Origin: Macrosoma leucophasiata
Taxonomy: Eukaryota; Arthropoda; Insecta; Lepidoptera; Hedylidae
Assembly: GCA_036365455.1 (NCBI GenBank)
Contig: JAWQUS010000026.1
Location: 17,936,001 to 18,000,000, forward strand
Direction: 5' to 3'
Length of the DNA: 64,000 nt
Shown here: positions 43,833 to 54,604 of the stretch, piece after piece
How positions within the stretch are numbered: position 1 is the first letter of the stretch
Layout: every line of letters starts with the position of its first letter
The notes under the pieces: model-generated
The model's input: only the letters and a program-made list of their open reading frames with translations
The model's database searches: none
What the model was told of the DNA's origin: nothing
Program-made: the position numbers and the translations under genes

Positions 43833-44456
43833 CGGTCAAGTGCGTGTCGGGCCACGCGCAGTGTTGGGTTCCGTAGTTACAGAGTAATGAAAAAAAAAAT
43901 AAATATTTCCTATGGAGTTGTTCGAAATTTTCTAGTAAAATACATTTGGTCGACTATTACTCGCAAACTTGCAGGGCCGACTTAGGTGTGATAGTTTTCC
44001 TTTTAATTTTGTTATATGTAGCTTCTATCGCCGTAACGTTTGAATTTCTAACAACAACCGTTGAGTCTGTAGGGGGTGGGGGGGAGACACTTGAGGCTAA
44101 CGAAAATTTTAACTTTAAAGCTTAATAAGTCACGAACAGTTGCAAAATAATGTTCCCACACCCATAATATTTTTAAAAGACCTATCCAAGTATACCACAC
44201 ACTATATGAAAATCGAAGATTAAAAAAAAATATCGTCGCGCTACTAGTAGGGGGGAGGGGAGGTTACCCTAAAAAAATTTTTTTCACGTTTTTATTCTAC
44301 CACTTTGTCGGCGTAATTAAGATGTATACTTGCTCCAAATTTCAAGTCTCTAGTACTAATAGTTTTTGCGCTAAACCGCGGACGGACAGACAGACAGACA
44401 AACAGACGGACATGGCGAAACTATAAGGGTTCCTTGTTTACTACGGAACCCTAAAA
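43833..44456 (+). repeat. GGGTTCCGT-bounded repeat, full copy
   Basis: Starts CCGGTCAAGTGCGTGTCGGG, CCACGCGCAGTG, GGGTTCCGTAG. Ends GGACATGGCGAAACTATAAG, GGGTTCCTTG, CTACGGAACCCTAAAAAA. Inverted GGGTTCCG and CGGAACCC ends frame it, and a run of GACAGACAGACAGAC precedes the end. Related copies: 1290-1905 and 58175-58285 (both inverted). Confidence 0.8.
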
Positions 44457-44911
44457 AAAACAACTCGACACTATAATATAAACTTGACAGTAGACAGACG
44501 TTCATTGATGAAGGACGTTCAAATAGAGACATGTGTGCGGCGACCCTAACTCGTAACCGCTCGAGCCTCATAACCAAGTTGATGACACCGGCCGGCCGGC
44601 GCTCACCGACCTCACTCACACTCCCTGCTAAACATCTCCACTTCAAATACAATATTTTTTATAAGATCTTAATAAAGGTTCCATCTTTGAAATATGTACA
44701 ATAATTAATAATTTGGCTTTACGTTCTCTGCTTTTAATTTGCTCGTGACTATACATAGAGCTCGAGCCAGACCAGAAACGGCGCGGCGCGGCTGCCAATA
44801 TGGCTGAAAAATATAGTGTACCAACTTTCTTGAAACTTGTTACTCACAAATATTTTTAAGTAACTTAAAATAGTGCCTTAAAATTACCATTCTTATGTAA
44901 TTTACATGCAT

Positions 44912-45060
44912 TCGTGGCAAACAAGCATGCAGCTCACATTGATGTTAAGTAATGATTGCAGCGTCTAGACATCTACCTACTCAAAAACCAGAGGTCAAAA
45001 TGTAGATGCGTTGCCACCCTGAGACCTGAGATGTTATGTCTCTGTAATAGTCATTATGGG
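44912..45060 (+). repeat. REP-X left part
   Basis: CGTGGCAAACAAGCATGCAG, CACATTGATGTTAAGTAATG, AGGTCAAAATGTAGATGCGT, TGTTATGTCTCTGTAAT; then cut. Confidence 0.75.
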
Positions 45061-45086
45061 TTATTACCAGTTATAACATTATTACG

Positions 45087-45278
45087 TACTAGCGGCTCGC
45101 CCCGGCTTCGCACGGGTGCAATTAACGTACCTAATACGTATCCTATATCACTCAGTGTGGATGCAGCTGTCTAATAGCGAAAGAATTTTTGAAATCGGTC
45201 CCGTAGCTTCTGTGCGAAAACGTTAAATACATACATACACAAACACAACGGTTTCCTCTTTATAATATTAGTAGGTAC
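45087..45278 (+). repeat. Interspersed repeat beginning ACTAGCGGCTCGCCCCGGCT
   Basis: Common lepidopteran repeat type: a GGCTTCGCACGGGTGCAAT start, GAAATCGGTCCCGTAGCTTC inside and TTTATAATATTAGTAGGTA at the end, the same closing motif as 5993-6192. Confidence 0.65.
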
Positions 45279-45802
45279 TTATAGACAACTGCACCACACA
45301 CGAACCATCGATCATAACGAAGCAAAGGAACCTCCACAACATGACATTTTGAAATAACTTTACGCTAATTCTTTATTACTGGTACAGTTACTGGTGGTGG
45401 TATGGTAAACTATGCATGTTTGCCACTTCATGACATGAAAAAAAGTCCTCCGAAGGCAGAAAGAAGATCGAAGAGGTCCGAGATGTTTGACGACTCACGC
45501 TCTACCTTCCCCGGTTCATAATATGATCCATGTATTCAGTTCCATTAAATCATAAAATATTCATAGACACGCGATTGAAATGTTGGGCAACACGTACTCG
45601 TAGTGCATTCCTCGATTGGGCAACAGACGAGCGCTCGAGCGTCGGGATCGGCGGCTATGAATAAACCTAATGCAGATGTACCCGCGCCGCGGCCCGAACG
45701 TCCACATTATGATGTGGGCTTGGGTATAACGTATCGATATATTAAACTATCTTATAAATTGTCGATATTTAATTCTCGATATATTTTTTTATGTGATAAT
45801 GT

Positions 45803-46013
45803 TGGCAAACAAGCATGAAGTTCATTTGGATGGTTAGTGAATAATACTGCAACCTACAGACATTAAACCTGACGAAATCGGAGGTCAAAATGTAAATGCG
45901 TTGTCACCATCGTAAGTTTTGAACACTACCATTTAGCGGCATATATTAAGTAATGCGATGGTGTCTATGCTACCGTACTACCAAGTTCATTGATATTCAA
46001 TTTGACTGGTAGT
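45803..46013 (+). repeat. REP-X copy, adjacent to the RTE insertion
   Basis: GTTGGCAAACAAGCATGAAG, GGAGGTCAAAATGTAAATGC, AACACTACCATTTAGCGGCA, then a decayed right end just before the RTE target site. Confidence 0.75.
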
Positions 46014-46025
46014 AGTCTGCTTAAG

Positions 46026-49000
46026 GGTGAGTGATGCGCAATATATGACTGCTACTCAAGAACAGTCACCTAGCCTCTCCTCACCAACTCCGCTCCCAGC
46101 CTACACGTGGTGAACCCTGTCACATCGAGTAACCTACGTTGAGATTGTGGTAACCAACCCCTATGGAGACCTAGGTCGATAAACAGATGGGAGAAGGGGG
46201 TCTGGCCAGAAAATCACTACATCCAGATGGCGGGCGTTGGCAGCAGGGCGCTTTGGATCAAGAACTAACATCACTGCGGTGCAGAAGGCAAGGGGAAACC
46301 ACTGCACTATTATTCCCAAGAAACCCGTTAATGATGAGTCAGGAAACGAATAGAGCGATGGCATGCAATCCGGCTACCACCCGGCGCCATGTCGATTCCA
46401 GGTCGCATGGTGTGAAGCATGCTACTGGTCTCACTGCAGCGACACACCAGGCTCAGTGCGAATTGAATGCTACTGGTGCTAACTCACAGAATGTAACGCG
46501 ACCACAACTGCGCAAGAAAATAAGACTGGGGACATGGAATGTTAGAGGCATGATCCAACCAGGGAAGGTGGAGATCATTGGGAAGGAACAGAAGGAGCAC
46601 AAGGCAGACATAATAGGTCTCACAGAAACCCACTTAAGAGGATCTGGATTTTATACAACCTCATACGGTCATACCCTCTATTTCTCAGGACCAGAAGGGG
46701 AAAGTAGGAACGGAGTCGCCTTGTCTGTATCACCAGTAATCAATAAGTCTGTTATGGGATATAACCCGGTGAATGACCGTATCATGACAATAAGAATAAA
46801 CTCAAAGCCGTGTCGCATGAATTTAGTGGTAGTCTATGCACCAACAACCATGTCATCGGAAACTGAGATCGAAGCGTTCTATCAAAAACTCGAAGATACG
46901 TTGAAGAGCCTTCCCAAGAGAGATATCACTGTGCTCATGGGTGACCTAAATGCCAAAGTTGGATCGACAGTTCTCGATGATCACCTAAGGGATGTAGTCG
47001 GACGATATGGTTTAGGAGACAGGAATGACAGAGGTGAGATGTGGCTACAATTTTGCACTGAAAACTCCCTCACAATCATGAACACTTGTTTCAAAAACCA
47101 CCCAAGGAGACTATATACTTGGGTAATGCCTGGAGATCGATGTAGAAACCAAATCGATTATATAGCAATCGCTAAACGATGGAGGTCCTGTATTAGTAAC
47201 ACCAAGACGTACCCGGGCGCTGATTGCGGAAGTGACCATAAACTCTTGATGGCAGAAATGACCATAAGATTGAAGCGGTGTCATAGATCAGTTGCAAAAC
47301 CCCTAAGACCACCAAAGCCGCTAGAACTTCCTGCTTTCAAGGAGAATTTCGAGAGAAAAGCATCAGAGCCTACGATAAATGTAAATAGCAACATAGACGA
47401 AAATTGGACGGCGGTCAAAGAGATAATTCTGTCGGCGCGGAAAGAGACACAGAGCTCAGAGTCAGACTACCCGAAGAAGGCATGGATTACAGAGGAAACA
47501 TGGAAGACTATCAGAGAAAGAAAGGCACTACTCGCAGGAGCGACAGATGTAAAACATGCCGAATATAACTCGTTATCAGCCCTAGTCCAACGTCTCTGTC
47601 GCAGAGACCACAACCAATATCTGAACTCTATCTGTCAGGATATTGAGGATCATGCGCAACACCTGCATACTAAGGACTTGTTTCTGAAAGTGAAGACTAT
47701 TACTCGGGACTTCAAGGTAAAAACCTGGGCCGTTGAAGACGCAGATGGAAGTCTATTAACCGACATAGATTTTATCGTTGAGAGGTGGCGCTCTTATTGT
47801 GAAGGTCTGTATACTGTTGACAGAATATCGGATTTTACGGCTTTATCAGTGAATCAGCAGGATATGGAACCTCTTATCCTAGAGACGGAAATTAGAGATG
47901 CGTTGCGAAAACTCAAGAGCAATAAGTCAGCCGGTAGAGACAAAATATTCGCTGAAGAATTAAAATACCTTGGGGATATAGGAGTGACGATCTTGCGAAA
48001 TTTATGTAACCAGGTTTGGCGAACAGGCAAATGGCCAACCGACTGGAAACAGTCTTTACTAATCCCGATCCACAAGAAAGGATCAACAAAAACTTGTGGA
48101 AATTATCGAACTGTAACCTTGATATCTCACGCCAGCAAGATAATGCTCTATATAATACATGGTCGCTTACAATCCTATTTACAATGGCAAATACCAAGTG
48201 AACAGGCCGGTTTCGTCAAGGGCCGAGGCACTAGAGAGCAAATAGTGAATGTGAGGCAAATGATAGAGAAGTGTCGAGAGTTCAATGTGCCGATGCTCAT
48301 GTGCTTTATTGACTACTCTAAAGCATTTGACTGCGTGCGATGGGATTGTCTATGGCGTGTTCTCCAAGAAATGGGAGTGCCCTCACATCTAACGGAACTA
48401 ATCGCGAACCTATACCAAGATGGTGAGTCCATGATAAGGGTGAACGATGTGATCTCAAATCCCTTCAAACCTCAGAGAGGAGTACGCCAAGGTTGTATAC
48501 TTTCTCCCCTCCTTTTCAACATTTATGGGGAGTATATCATGAGACGAGCTCTTGAGGAATGGGATGGAGGCATCACAATTGGTGGCAAAAAGATCAGCAA
48601 CCTAAGGTACGCAGATGACACCACACTTTTCGCAGCATCAGAGTGTGAGATGGCAGACCTCTTTAGAAGGGTAGAGGACGAAAGCAAGATGGCTGGTCTC
48701 TCAATTAATAAGGCAAAGACCAAAGTCATGCGCATTGATAGAGCCGGTCAGCTCCCACAGACCGGACTACTGGCTCATCTAGAAGTCGTTCAAGATTTTG
48801 TGTACTTGGGATCTGTGATAAGCGACCAGGGAGGATGTGCCAAAGAGATTCGACGACGAGTCCAAATGGCTAAGAATGCAATGAGCAAGCTCTCAAAAAT
48901 CTGGCAGAATAGAAACGTGTCCAATGCTACCAAAATGAGACTAGTACGAACTCTTGTGTTCTCTATTTTCTTATATGCGTCTGAGTCATGGACGATCCGC

Positions 49001-49414
49001 GCTGTGGATAGAAAGAAGATCGATGCATTGGAAATGTGGTGCTGGAGGAGGATGCTGCGCATACCGTGGACAGCAAAAAAAACAAACAAATCTATCCTCG
49101 ACCAGCTAAAAATCCGAACTAGGCTCTCGACAATCTGTTACCAGCGCATTCTCACCTACTTTGGCCACATAGTTCGAAGACAACCAGAAAACTTCGATAA
49201 ACTGGTTGTGGTGGGTAAAGTAGACGGAAAAAGACCCAGAGGCCGATCACCTAGCCGATGGTCTGACGCCATAAAAGAAATCACTGGACTGCCGGTGACT
49301 GCGGCTCTCAGAAAAGCTGAAGATAGAGCGGCCTGGAAGCAACTCGTCAGCTCCTCCACCTATACTTACCAAAACGGGCACGACCTTCAGTAATGAAGAA
49401 AACGACAAAGAAGA
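46026..49414 (+). mobile_element. Full-length RTE-type LINE with 12-bp target duplication
   Basis: The element is bounded by the exact direct repeat AGTCTGCTTAAG (46014-46025 and 49415-49426). It is 3389 bp, with a 161-bp 5' leader (GGTGAGTGATGCGC...), one ORF and a 21-bp 3' tail rich in GAAGAAAACGACAAAGAAG. Length, single ORF and non-poly(A) purine tail suit the RTE clade. An intact ORF, perfect duplications and both ends present indicate a recent insertion. Confidence 0.9.
46187..49393 (+). CDS. RTE-type endonuclease/reverse transcriptase, intact
   Basis: A 1068-residue protein that nicks the target DNA and copies element RNA there. Start ATG 46187; residues 1-110 have no recognised domain. 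The endonuclease starts at about 110: TWNVRG (Asn), LTETHL (Glu147), VLMGDLNAKVG (Asp and Asn, about 250), NQIDYIAI, GSDHKLL (about 348). The polymerase (about 560-860) shows AGRDKIFAEEL, MLCFIDYSKAFDC, GVRQGCILSPLLFNIYGEY and the catalytic YADD at 808-811. After it come VYLGSVISDQGG and a C-terminal region with MWCWRRMLRIPW, FGHIVRR and RPRGRSPSRWSDAI. All catalytic motifs are present with no stop or frameshift, so the enzyme could be functional. Predicted host annotations often label such ORFs craniofacial development protein 2-like. Frames on the other strand across it are shadows. Confidence 0.92.
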   Translation: MGEGGLARKSLHPDGGRWQQGALDQELTSLRCRRQGETTALLFPRNPLMMSQETNRAMACNPATTRRHVDSRSHGVKHATGLTAATHQAQCELNATGANSQNVTRPQLRKKIRLGTWNVRGMIQPGKVEIIGKEQKEHKADIIGLTETHLRGSGFYTTSYGHTLYFSGPEGESRNGVALSVSPVINKSVMGYNPVNDRIMTIRINSKPCRMNLVVVYAPTTMSSETEIEAFYQKLEDTLKSLPKRDITVLMGDLNAKVGSTVLDDHLRDVVGRYGLGDRNDRGEMWLQFCTENSLTIMNTCFKNHPRRLYTWVMPGDRCRNQIDYIAIAKRWRSCISNTKTYPGADCGSDHKLLMAEMTIRLKRCHRSVAKPLRPPKPLELPAFKENFERKASEPTINVNSNIDENWTAVKEIILSARKETQSSESDYPKKAWITEETWKTIRERKALLAGATDVKHAEYNSLSALVQRLCRRDHNQYLNSICQDIEDHAQHLHTKDLFLKVKTITRDFKVKTWAVEDADGSLLTDIDFIVERWRSYCEGLYTVDRISDFTALSVNQQDMEPLILETEIRDALRKLKSNKSAGRDKIFAEELKYLGDIGVTILRNLCNQVWRTGKWPTDWKQSLLIPIHKKGSTKTCGNYRTVTLISHASKIMLYIIHGRLQSYLQWQIPSEQAGFVKGRGTREQIVNVRQMIEKCREFNVPMLMCFIDYSKAFDCVRWDCLWRVLQEMGVPSHLTELIANLYQDGESMIRVNDVISNPFKPQRGVRQGCILSPLLFNIYGEYIMRRALEEWDGGITIGGKKISNLRYADDTTLFAASECEMADLFRRVEDESKMAGLSINKAKTKVMRIDRAGQLPQTGLLAHLEVVQDFVYLGSVISDQGGCAKEIRRRVQMAKNAMSKLSKIWQNRNVSNATKMRLVRTLVFSIFLYASESWTIRAVDRKKIDALEMWCWRRMLRIPWTAKKTNKSILDQLKIRTRLSTICYQRILTYFGHIVRRQPENFDKLVVVGKVDGKRPRGRSPSRWSDAIKEITGLPVTAALRKAEDRAAWKQLVSSSTYTYQNGHDLQ

Positions 49415-49426
49415 AGTCTGCTTAAG

Positions 49427-51204
49427 ATATTTCAATTTCCAATATTTCACATTTTCCGAACTTCAATAAACAACGATGGCTCTTGACTTGCATTTGCTTA
49501 ATTTAATTAAACATTATATTCATCGGCTAACGTGTAAGGTTGACAAAATTTGAATGTTTGTCATATACTATACTTATATATAACCACCCAAGTATTGTCA
49601 TATCGACGTATAGATATTTTGAAATATTAATATACTTATCGGAATGTCAGCGTCAGGCATTCCTGTACGTTTCCTCGATGCATCGATACTTTATTAAATA
49701 TTGATACATTCATCATTTACCCATCCCTAGTGTGAGCTGTGTGAGCTGTGTGAGGCGGGAGATTTATGAGCGCCGCTACGTTGTGATCTTGTGATTGATG
49801 ACGGCGGCCGCCGCGCGCCGGACTGCGCTGCCCACCGCCTGCCACCGTGAACACCGTGCGTCATCCAGAGAGCTTATCACACATTTTAAATTATGGCTTT
49901 ATATTTTTGTATACGTCATGAAAAAAGCAAGGAGCATGTCCATATCAATTCAATAAATGAATGATGGATGTATCAAAGCAAATGCGTAGTGTCTGAGATC
50001 AAATGATCAGACATGTTTTATTTATTATGCTCCTCGGCATTAATTGGTTTGTTGCTGTTTAACTGAAGGAAGATTTACTTCATGTGTACCTACACTCTCA
50101 AATTTAACAATTATTATTATATGATGATTACAAGTAGGAGACAAAGCTGCAGCAGCGACTGATAGAGTGAGAGCGAGAACGAGCACCGTTTGACGCACGC
50201 TAAAAAATCGAGTAAGATTTTTTTTCATTTTGTCGGCTTAGTATGTCAACGAGTGATTGGATAATTTCTCACAATTTGAACAGAGAACGTTACCTCCGAC
50301 ATTAGCTTTTGCGTCTCTTCAATTGGCATGACAGATTATGACTTCAACGTTGCTAAAAGGACTCTTCGTTTCTAGGTGTATATATCGTAATACACATTAA
50401 TGTGCCTATTTATTGCGATGGTAATATTAAGGGTAACTTACTCGTAGTTAGTAAGGTTAAATTAATTCTACGCTTAGCTCCACTGCCAGTGTCTCGTAGC
50501 TTCACCCGTAGATTACTGTAAGGTCGCCGAATCATCCTACCCTTTTAGGCAATAGGTATTCAAAATCGACTGATAAGTTCAGCACCTTCAGCAGTTCAGC
50601 CTGCGACTCCACCGCGTACAACAATAAAAAACATCAAAATACATCTCATATTCAATTCTAATCATTTGTAATAGGATGTATTTACTTCATTAACGTAAAG
50701 AAGTTGGCAAGCTCAGCTAAATCCTCTCGTTGCCCCCTTGCCACTACCTTGGCTAGCAAAATGGAACGCAGACCAAAAGTGCGTAGTTACCTACATAACA
50801 CTCACGTTGAAATAAATATCTCACATGTACAATAAATATTAATTTAGCACAATCCTATGAAGTATTTATTGATGGAAGCCGCGAGAATACATTTTTGAAG
50901 TCAGGCGAGAGTGATTGATCGCGTGGGAGGCAACATAATAATATATTGCGGGCGTGTCATAATTCTGCCTAATTTAACGATACGGCGAGACGCCGATAAC
51001 TGCTGGCTGCTGGTAATCAAACCGCTGTGGCGTGTACGTACGTCGGTACAATGTTTATGCCTCGTGTCGTGTGATCGTGTCGTTCGTGCTGGCGACGCTC
51101 GCCCACGTCGCTTTTATTGCCAACTAGTGAGCCGACCCGGCTTCGCACAGGTACAATGGAGATATAAAGGTAACGGAGTGCCACTGGATGTAGAGCGTCT
51201 AAAA
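49427..51204. other. No recognisable gene
   Basis: Unique-looking AT-rich DNA with a GC-rich patch at 49795-49865. The frame at 50911-51207 runs into a CCCGGCTTCGCACAGGTACA repeat relic (about 51130) and is not supported. Confidence 0.45.
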
Positions 51205-51270
51205 TAGGTCGGTCGGGGAAGCCTATGTCAGTTGCAGTTTATACGCTAACGATGATGATGATGATGAATA
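51205..51270 (+). repeat. RTE-type LINE 3' end fragment
   Basis: GGGGAAGCCTATGTCAGTTG then GATGATGATGATGATGAAT: the RTE C-terminal tail and 3' trinucleotide repeat. Confidence 0.6.
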
Positions 51271-51312
51271 TAAACCTTCCTTTTGGATCACTGTATTTTC
51301 TTTATGTAAATG

Positions 51313-51532
51313 GAAGTGGCAAACAAGCATGCAGTTCACATTGATGTTAAGTGATGACTGCAACCTATAGACACTCACACAAAGACCGAGGTTAAAATGC
51401 AGATGCGTTACATGACCACCTGACCGGAACACGACAGTCCTGAACACTACCATTTAGCGGCAAGTATATTAAATTAGATAATGCGGTGGTGCCTACGCCC
51501 GCGAGCTCCCCCACTGGAGCTCTACCACCAGT
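51313..51532 (+). repeat. REP-X interspersed repeat, near complete
   Basis: Best representative: GTGGCAAACAAGCATGCAGT, CACATTGATGTTAAGTGATG, GGTTAAAATGCAGATGCGTT, ACCTGACCGGAACACGACAG, ACTACCATTTAGCGGCAAGT, CCACTGGAGCTCTACCACCA. There is a deletion between GCGTTAC and ATGACC. A palindrome abuts its right end. Confidence 0.85.
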
Positions 51533-51540
51533 AAATCTGT

Positions 51541-51585
51541 ATAATTATCCGTTGTATAGTTTCAAACTATACAACGGATAATTAT
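51541..51585. repeat. Perfect 22-bp palindrome with a one-base centre
   Basis: Arms 51541-51562 and 51564-51585 are exact reverse complements around a single C. It lies directly after the REP-X end. Confidence 0.95.
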
Positions 51586-51589
51586 GGCC

Positions 51590-52143
51590 ACGCTCCGGTT
51601 ACAGAAAACGGGAAGCGAGTTTGTTTGATATTTTAAAGAGATGCAATAATGAAAATAGAATCTAGAATTTTACATAATAATATCTGTATTTTTTTCTTGC
51701 TTACATATTTGGTTTGGGTTTAACCACAATAAAAATACAGGAGAAGTTAACTTGCAAGGTCAATCACCGTCGTCGAGGAAATTTGTTTACAGTAAATTGG
51801 TTCGATGTCTAAACTGAATGAAAAATTGTGAAATGGTCTGTTTTGAATCAACACTAATATAGGTAGAGTAAAGACATTTAGTAAGCAGATGTACCTACTG
51901 TTGTATAAATATACCGATTTGATATGTCGGGCGCAGGTGATTTTTCACGAAAGCTACTTTAAACCAACGTACTCCCCAACCCAGGGGAAGTGTGGATGGT
52001 GGACGTGGTGTGGAGGTGAGCTTGAGGTGGGTCTTGATTACCTACTTCCGAATATCTAACGTCAAGTAACTCGGCGGGCCTAATGGGTCGGAACTAACTT
52101 ACCTCTTCGCTAACTTGGCTGTGAATTTGTATTCTAAGTAGTA
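51590..52143. other. No recognisable gene
   Basis: No supported coding sequence, repeat or RNA gene. Confidence 0.45.
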
Positions 52144-52315
52144 CATCTTTGAAACGAATTTCCATTTGTTATCAGGACATTTACTGAGATGTGTGAAAAA
52201 CGCCCAATTGTATTTTTATACGTGTGCTGCATCTTTGAAACGAATTTCCATTTGTTATCAGGACATTTACTGAGATGTGTGAAAAACGCCCAATTGTATT
52301 TTTATACGTGTGCTG
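52144..52315 (+). repeat. Exact 86-bp tandem duplication
   Basis: Unit 52144-52229 is repeated without visible change at 52230-52315 (starts CATCTTTGAAACGAATTTCC, ends ACGTGTGCTG). Confidence 0.95.
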
Positions 52316-52664
52316 CTGGTTCTGTACACATGTGAATGTTAGTGTTGAAACCGTACCTTTGAAACTACTCCAAACATTGGAAAAGTTTAATTTTAACATC
52401 TCATGTTATCACATTTTATAACCCTTTTGATGTAAGGTTTGCTATTATCATTCCGTGGTTATTATCATCTCAATTTGTTCAGATTTCATAACTGTTCAGA
52501 TAACTGCTCATAACCTGTTCAAGGTTAAAAGAGCGGGTAGAATTTTTGTGACAACAAATTTTTAATTGTTGATTATAAAACATTCTTAATGAAACTAAGG
52601 CACCAAAATATTTTTAAATATAGCAATACCCCAATCCAGCCCAATGCCCAATACCAGTTGATTT

Positions 52665-53312
52665 TTAGGGGAACCTTAAAAGGAACCCTTATAGGATCAC
52701 TCGTGCGTCTGTCTGTCCTGTCTGTGTGTTCGGAGCAAATTGGCTGTGACGGACTCACAGTCAATTTGCTCCGGAACTACTTGACCGATTGAGTTGAAAT
52801 TTGATGAATGTATGTAAATTGGTGACCCAAAGATGAACACGACAAGTAAAATAAAAAAATTAAACAACAGTTTTGGGGGGGGGGGGGGGGGTAAAACAGA
52901 AAAAAATTTGAAAAATTAAAAAAAAAAATCGTAAACTGTGTCGTGTGACATATCAAATGAAAGAAGTTGTTGTCAGCATCTCAGATATATTTTTTTTATA
53001 ATTTTTGCATAAACAAATTTGAAGTTATTTAAGAAAAACGACGAAAATTGACCCCCCCCCCTATCTCCGAAACTACTGAACTTAAAATTTTGCTAAAAAT
53101 GTGGAAAATAGTTCTTTGCCTATTACTGGAAAACCTATAAGAAGTTTGAGTATTCAAATTAAATCGAAAATTCTTAATAATATAACCCCCCCTGCCGCCA
53201 CCACCGTAACCGCTATGTCCCTGCATTTTAAATCTGTAATATTTTCGAAAATATTTATTTAAATTACGGAACCCTCACCACGCGAATCGAACTCGCACTT
53301 GTCCGGTTTTTT
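52665..53312 (-). repeat. GGGTTCCGTA / CACTTGTCCGG repeat, copy 2
   Basis: Same family and orientation as 39262-39905: GGAACCCTTATAGGATCACT, CTTGACCGATTGAGTTGAAA, GTGTCGTGTGACATATCAAA, ending CGAACTCGCACTTGTCCGGT. It contains G17 (52875-52891) where copy 1 has a shorter G run, and a short duplicated CAATTTGCTCCG segment near 52735-52775. Confidence 0.85.
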
Positions 53313-53579
53313 TCTTTAACGTTTACCTGGAAGTGGTCACTATAATAATATTGTTTTGTATCACCCTAAACAAAGTTGTTATTTGGCTTTGGCATCCCTA
53401 TGAAAAACGTTGAAATAAGCTTAAAACCAAATACAGTTAAGAAAGATATTTCGTAAAACATAAGTCTATTATCGATATTGTGGGTTGGAAAGTGTGAGCA
53501 AGCATTGTCCTCCGGCAGAGGTCGGCGCAGCGGCGCGAGCTGCGTCTGCAGTCCTCGCTGCAGGTCACCGACCGCCTGC

Positions 53580-53668
53580 AGACGAGCGGCGAGCGGAGAG
53601 CGGAGAGCGGCGAGCGGCGAGCGGAGAGCGGCGAGCGGCGAGCGGAGAGCGGAGAGCGGCGAGTGACG
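53580..53668 (+). repeat. 7-bp minisatellite GAGCGGM, locus 2
   Basis: About twelve units of GAGCGGC and GAGCGGA. The GC-rich flank 53515-53580 (GCGCGAGCTGCGTCTGCAGT) is open in several frames but has no supported exon. Confidence 0.85.
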
Positions 53669-53669
53669 A

Positions 53670-54331
53670 GCGACGAGAGACTAGTGACAGGCGGCAGTGC
53701 GGCAGCTACCGGGGCCAAGGGATAAGCGGCGCGGTTCAAAGAACGATAACGAGCGCGTGTTATTGCCGCCATCCATCATCGTCGCGATCTTTCGCCTCCA
53801 TCCTTTCACACCTACAAACCCCCGCCCCTATACTCTCGCACTCCCACGCACCGCCCGACTTATTCACAGCAGTCTAATTTTGACCCCACGCCAATGTTAT
53901 CAGACCTCACATTATTGGCTCCAACGAAAAATAAATTTTCGACGTGAAAAGTTCAAGAGTAGCCGAGCAATAACTCAACTTTCAAATTATTTTTTACGAG
54001 ATCGCCATAAAAACCGCAGGCAATACTGGGTGACGAGGACGCGGCGTCGCACGTCTTCTGCAAATGTTAATGATATGTTTTTTCATTAAAATGATAAATC
54101 AGCGGAACGGCGGCCGCCCGGCCGTGCTCGGTGCTCGTATCTGATCGTACAATACAATTATGGTTACAAGTCTCCTGAATCTTTTTGGGCTTTTTAAAAT
54201 AATGAATGTTATTATTCATCTTGTAATAAATATTTACAAAAATAAAATTACCTTCATAAACATTGCATATCTACGGACTCTGTTCACAGCTAAAGTAATT
54301 GGAGAGATAAAATTAACGATTTTCAAACAAG
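53670..54331. other. No recognisable gene
   Basis: Overlapping frames (53485-53877 and 53697-54089) arise from the GC-rich minisatellite flank. No domain. Confidence 0.4.
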
Positions 54332-54604
54332 ATGGGCAATCTTTGTTCTGTTGAGGAGTTCCTGTTTCTGTCATTGCGTTTCGGATCCAACATCACACCT
54401 GCAGGCGTACCTATTATGTTACTCGGTGGCATTCAAATGGAAAGCCACTTCGTATTATTACATCATTATTACGTCAAGTCGAAACAACAATGTACTGTAA
54501 ATTGGTTATCGAACTGTTCCACCGAGATCCGTAATACACCTTCAGTTCCCGATGCTATTTTTCGCACTGTCCCTAAAGTTAACCAGCAACGTCAGCTCAC
54601 TTAA
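54332..54604 (+). CDS. Unrecognised 90-codon open frame (doubtful)
   Basis: An ATG in good context (AACAAGATGGGC) opens MGNLCSVEEFLFLSLRF, and the frame ends at TAA 54602-54604. Codon use is even and plausible for an insect gene. MGNLCS resembles an N-myristoylation start, but that is weak evidence. I recognise no domain. It may equally be chance, or a stray exon near the candidate exon at 55140-55374. Confidence 0.2.
   Translation: MGNLCSVEEFLFLSLRFGSNITPAGVPIMLLGGIQMESHFVLLHHYYVKSKQQCTVNWLSNCSTEIRNTPSVPDAIFRTVPKVNQQRQLT

Noticed and set aside
47854..49450. Minus-strand and alternative frames over the RTE ORF
   Set aside because: Shadows of the intact 46187-49393 reading frame with no domains of their own.
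53485..54089. Arg/Ala/Ser/Glu-repeat proteins
   Set aside because: Arise from the GAGCGGM minisatellite and its GC-rich flank.
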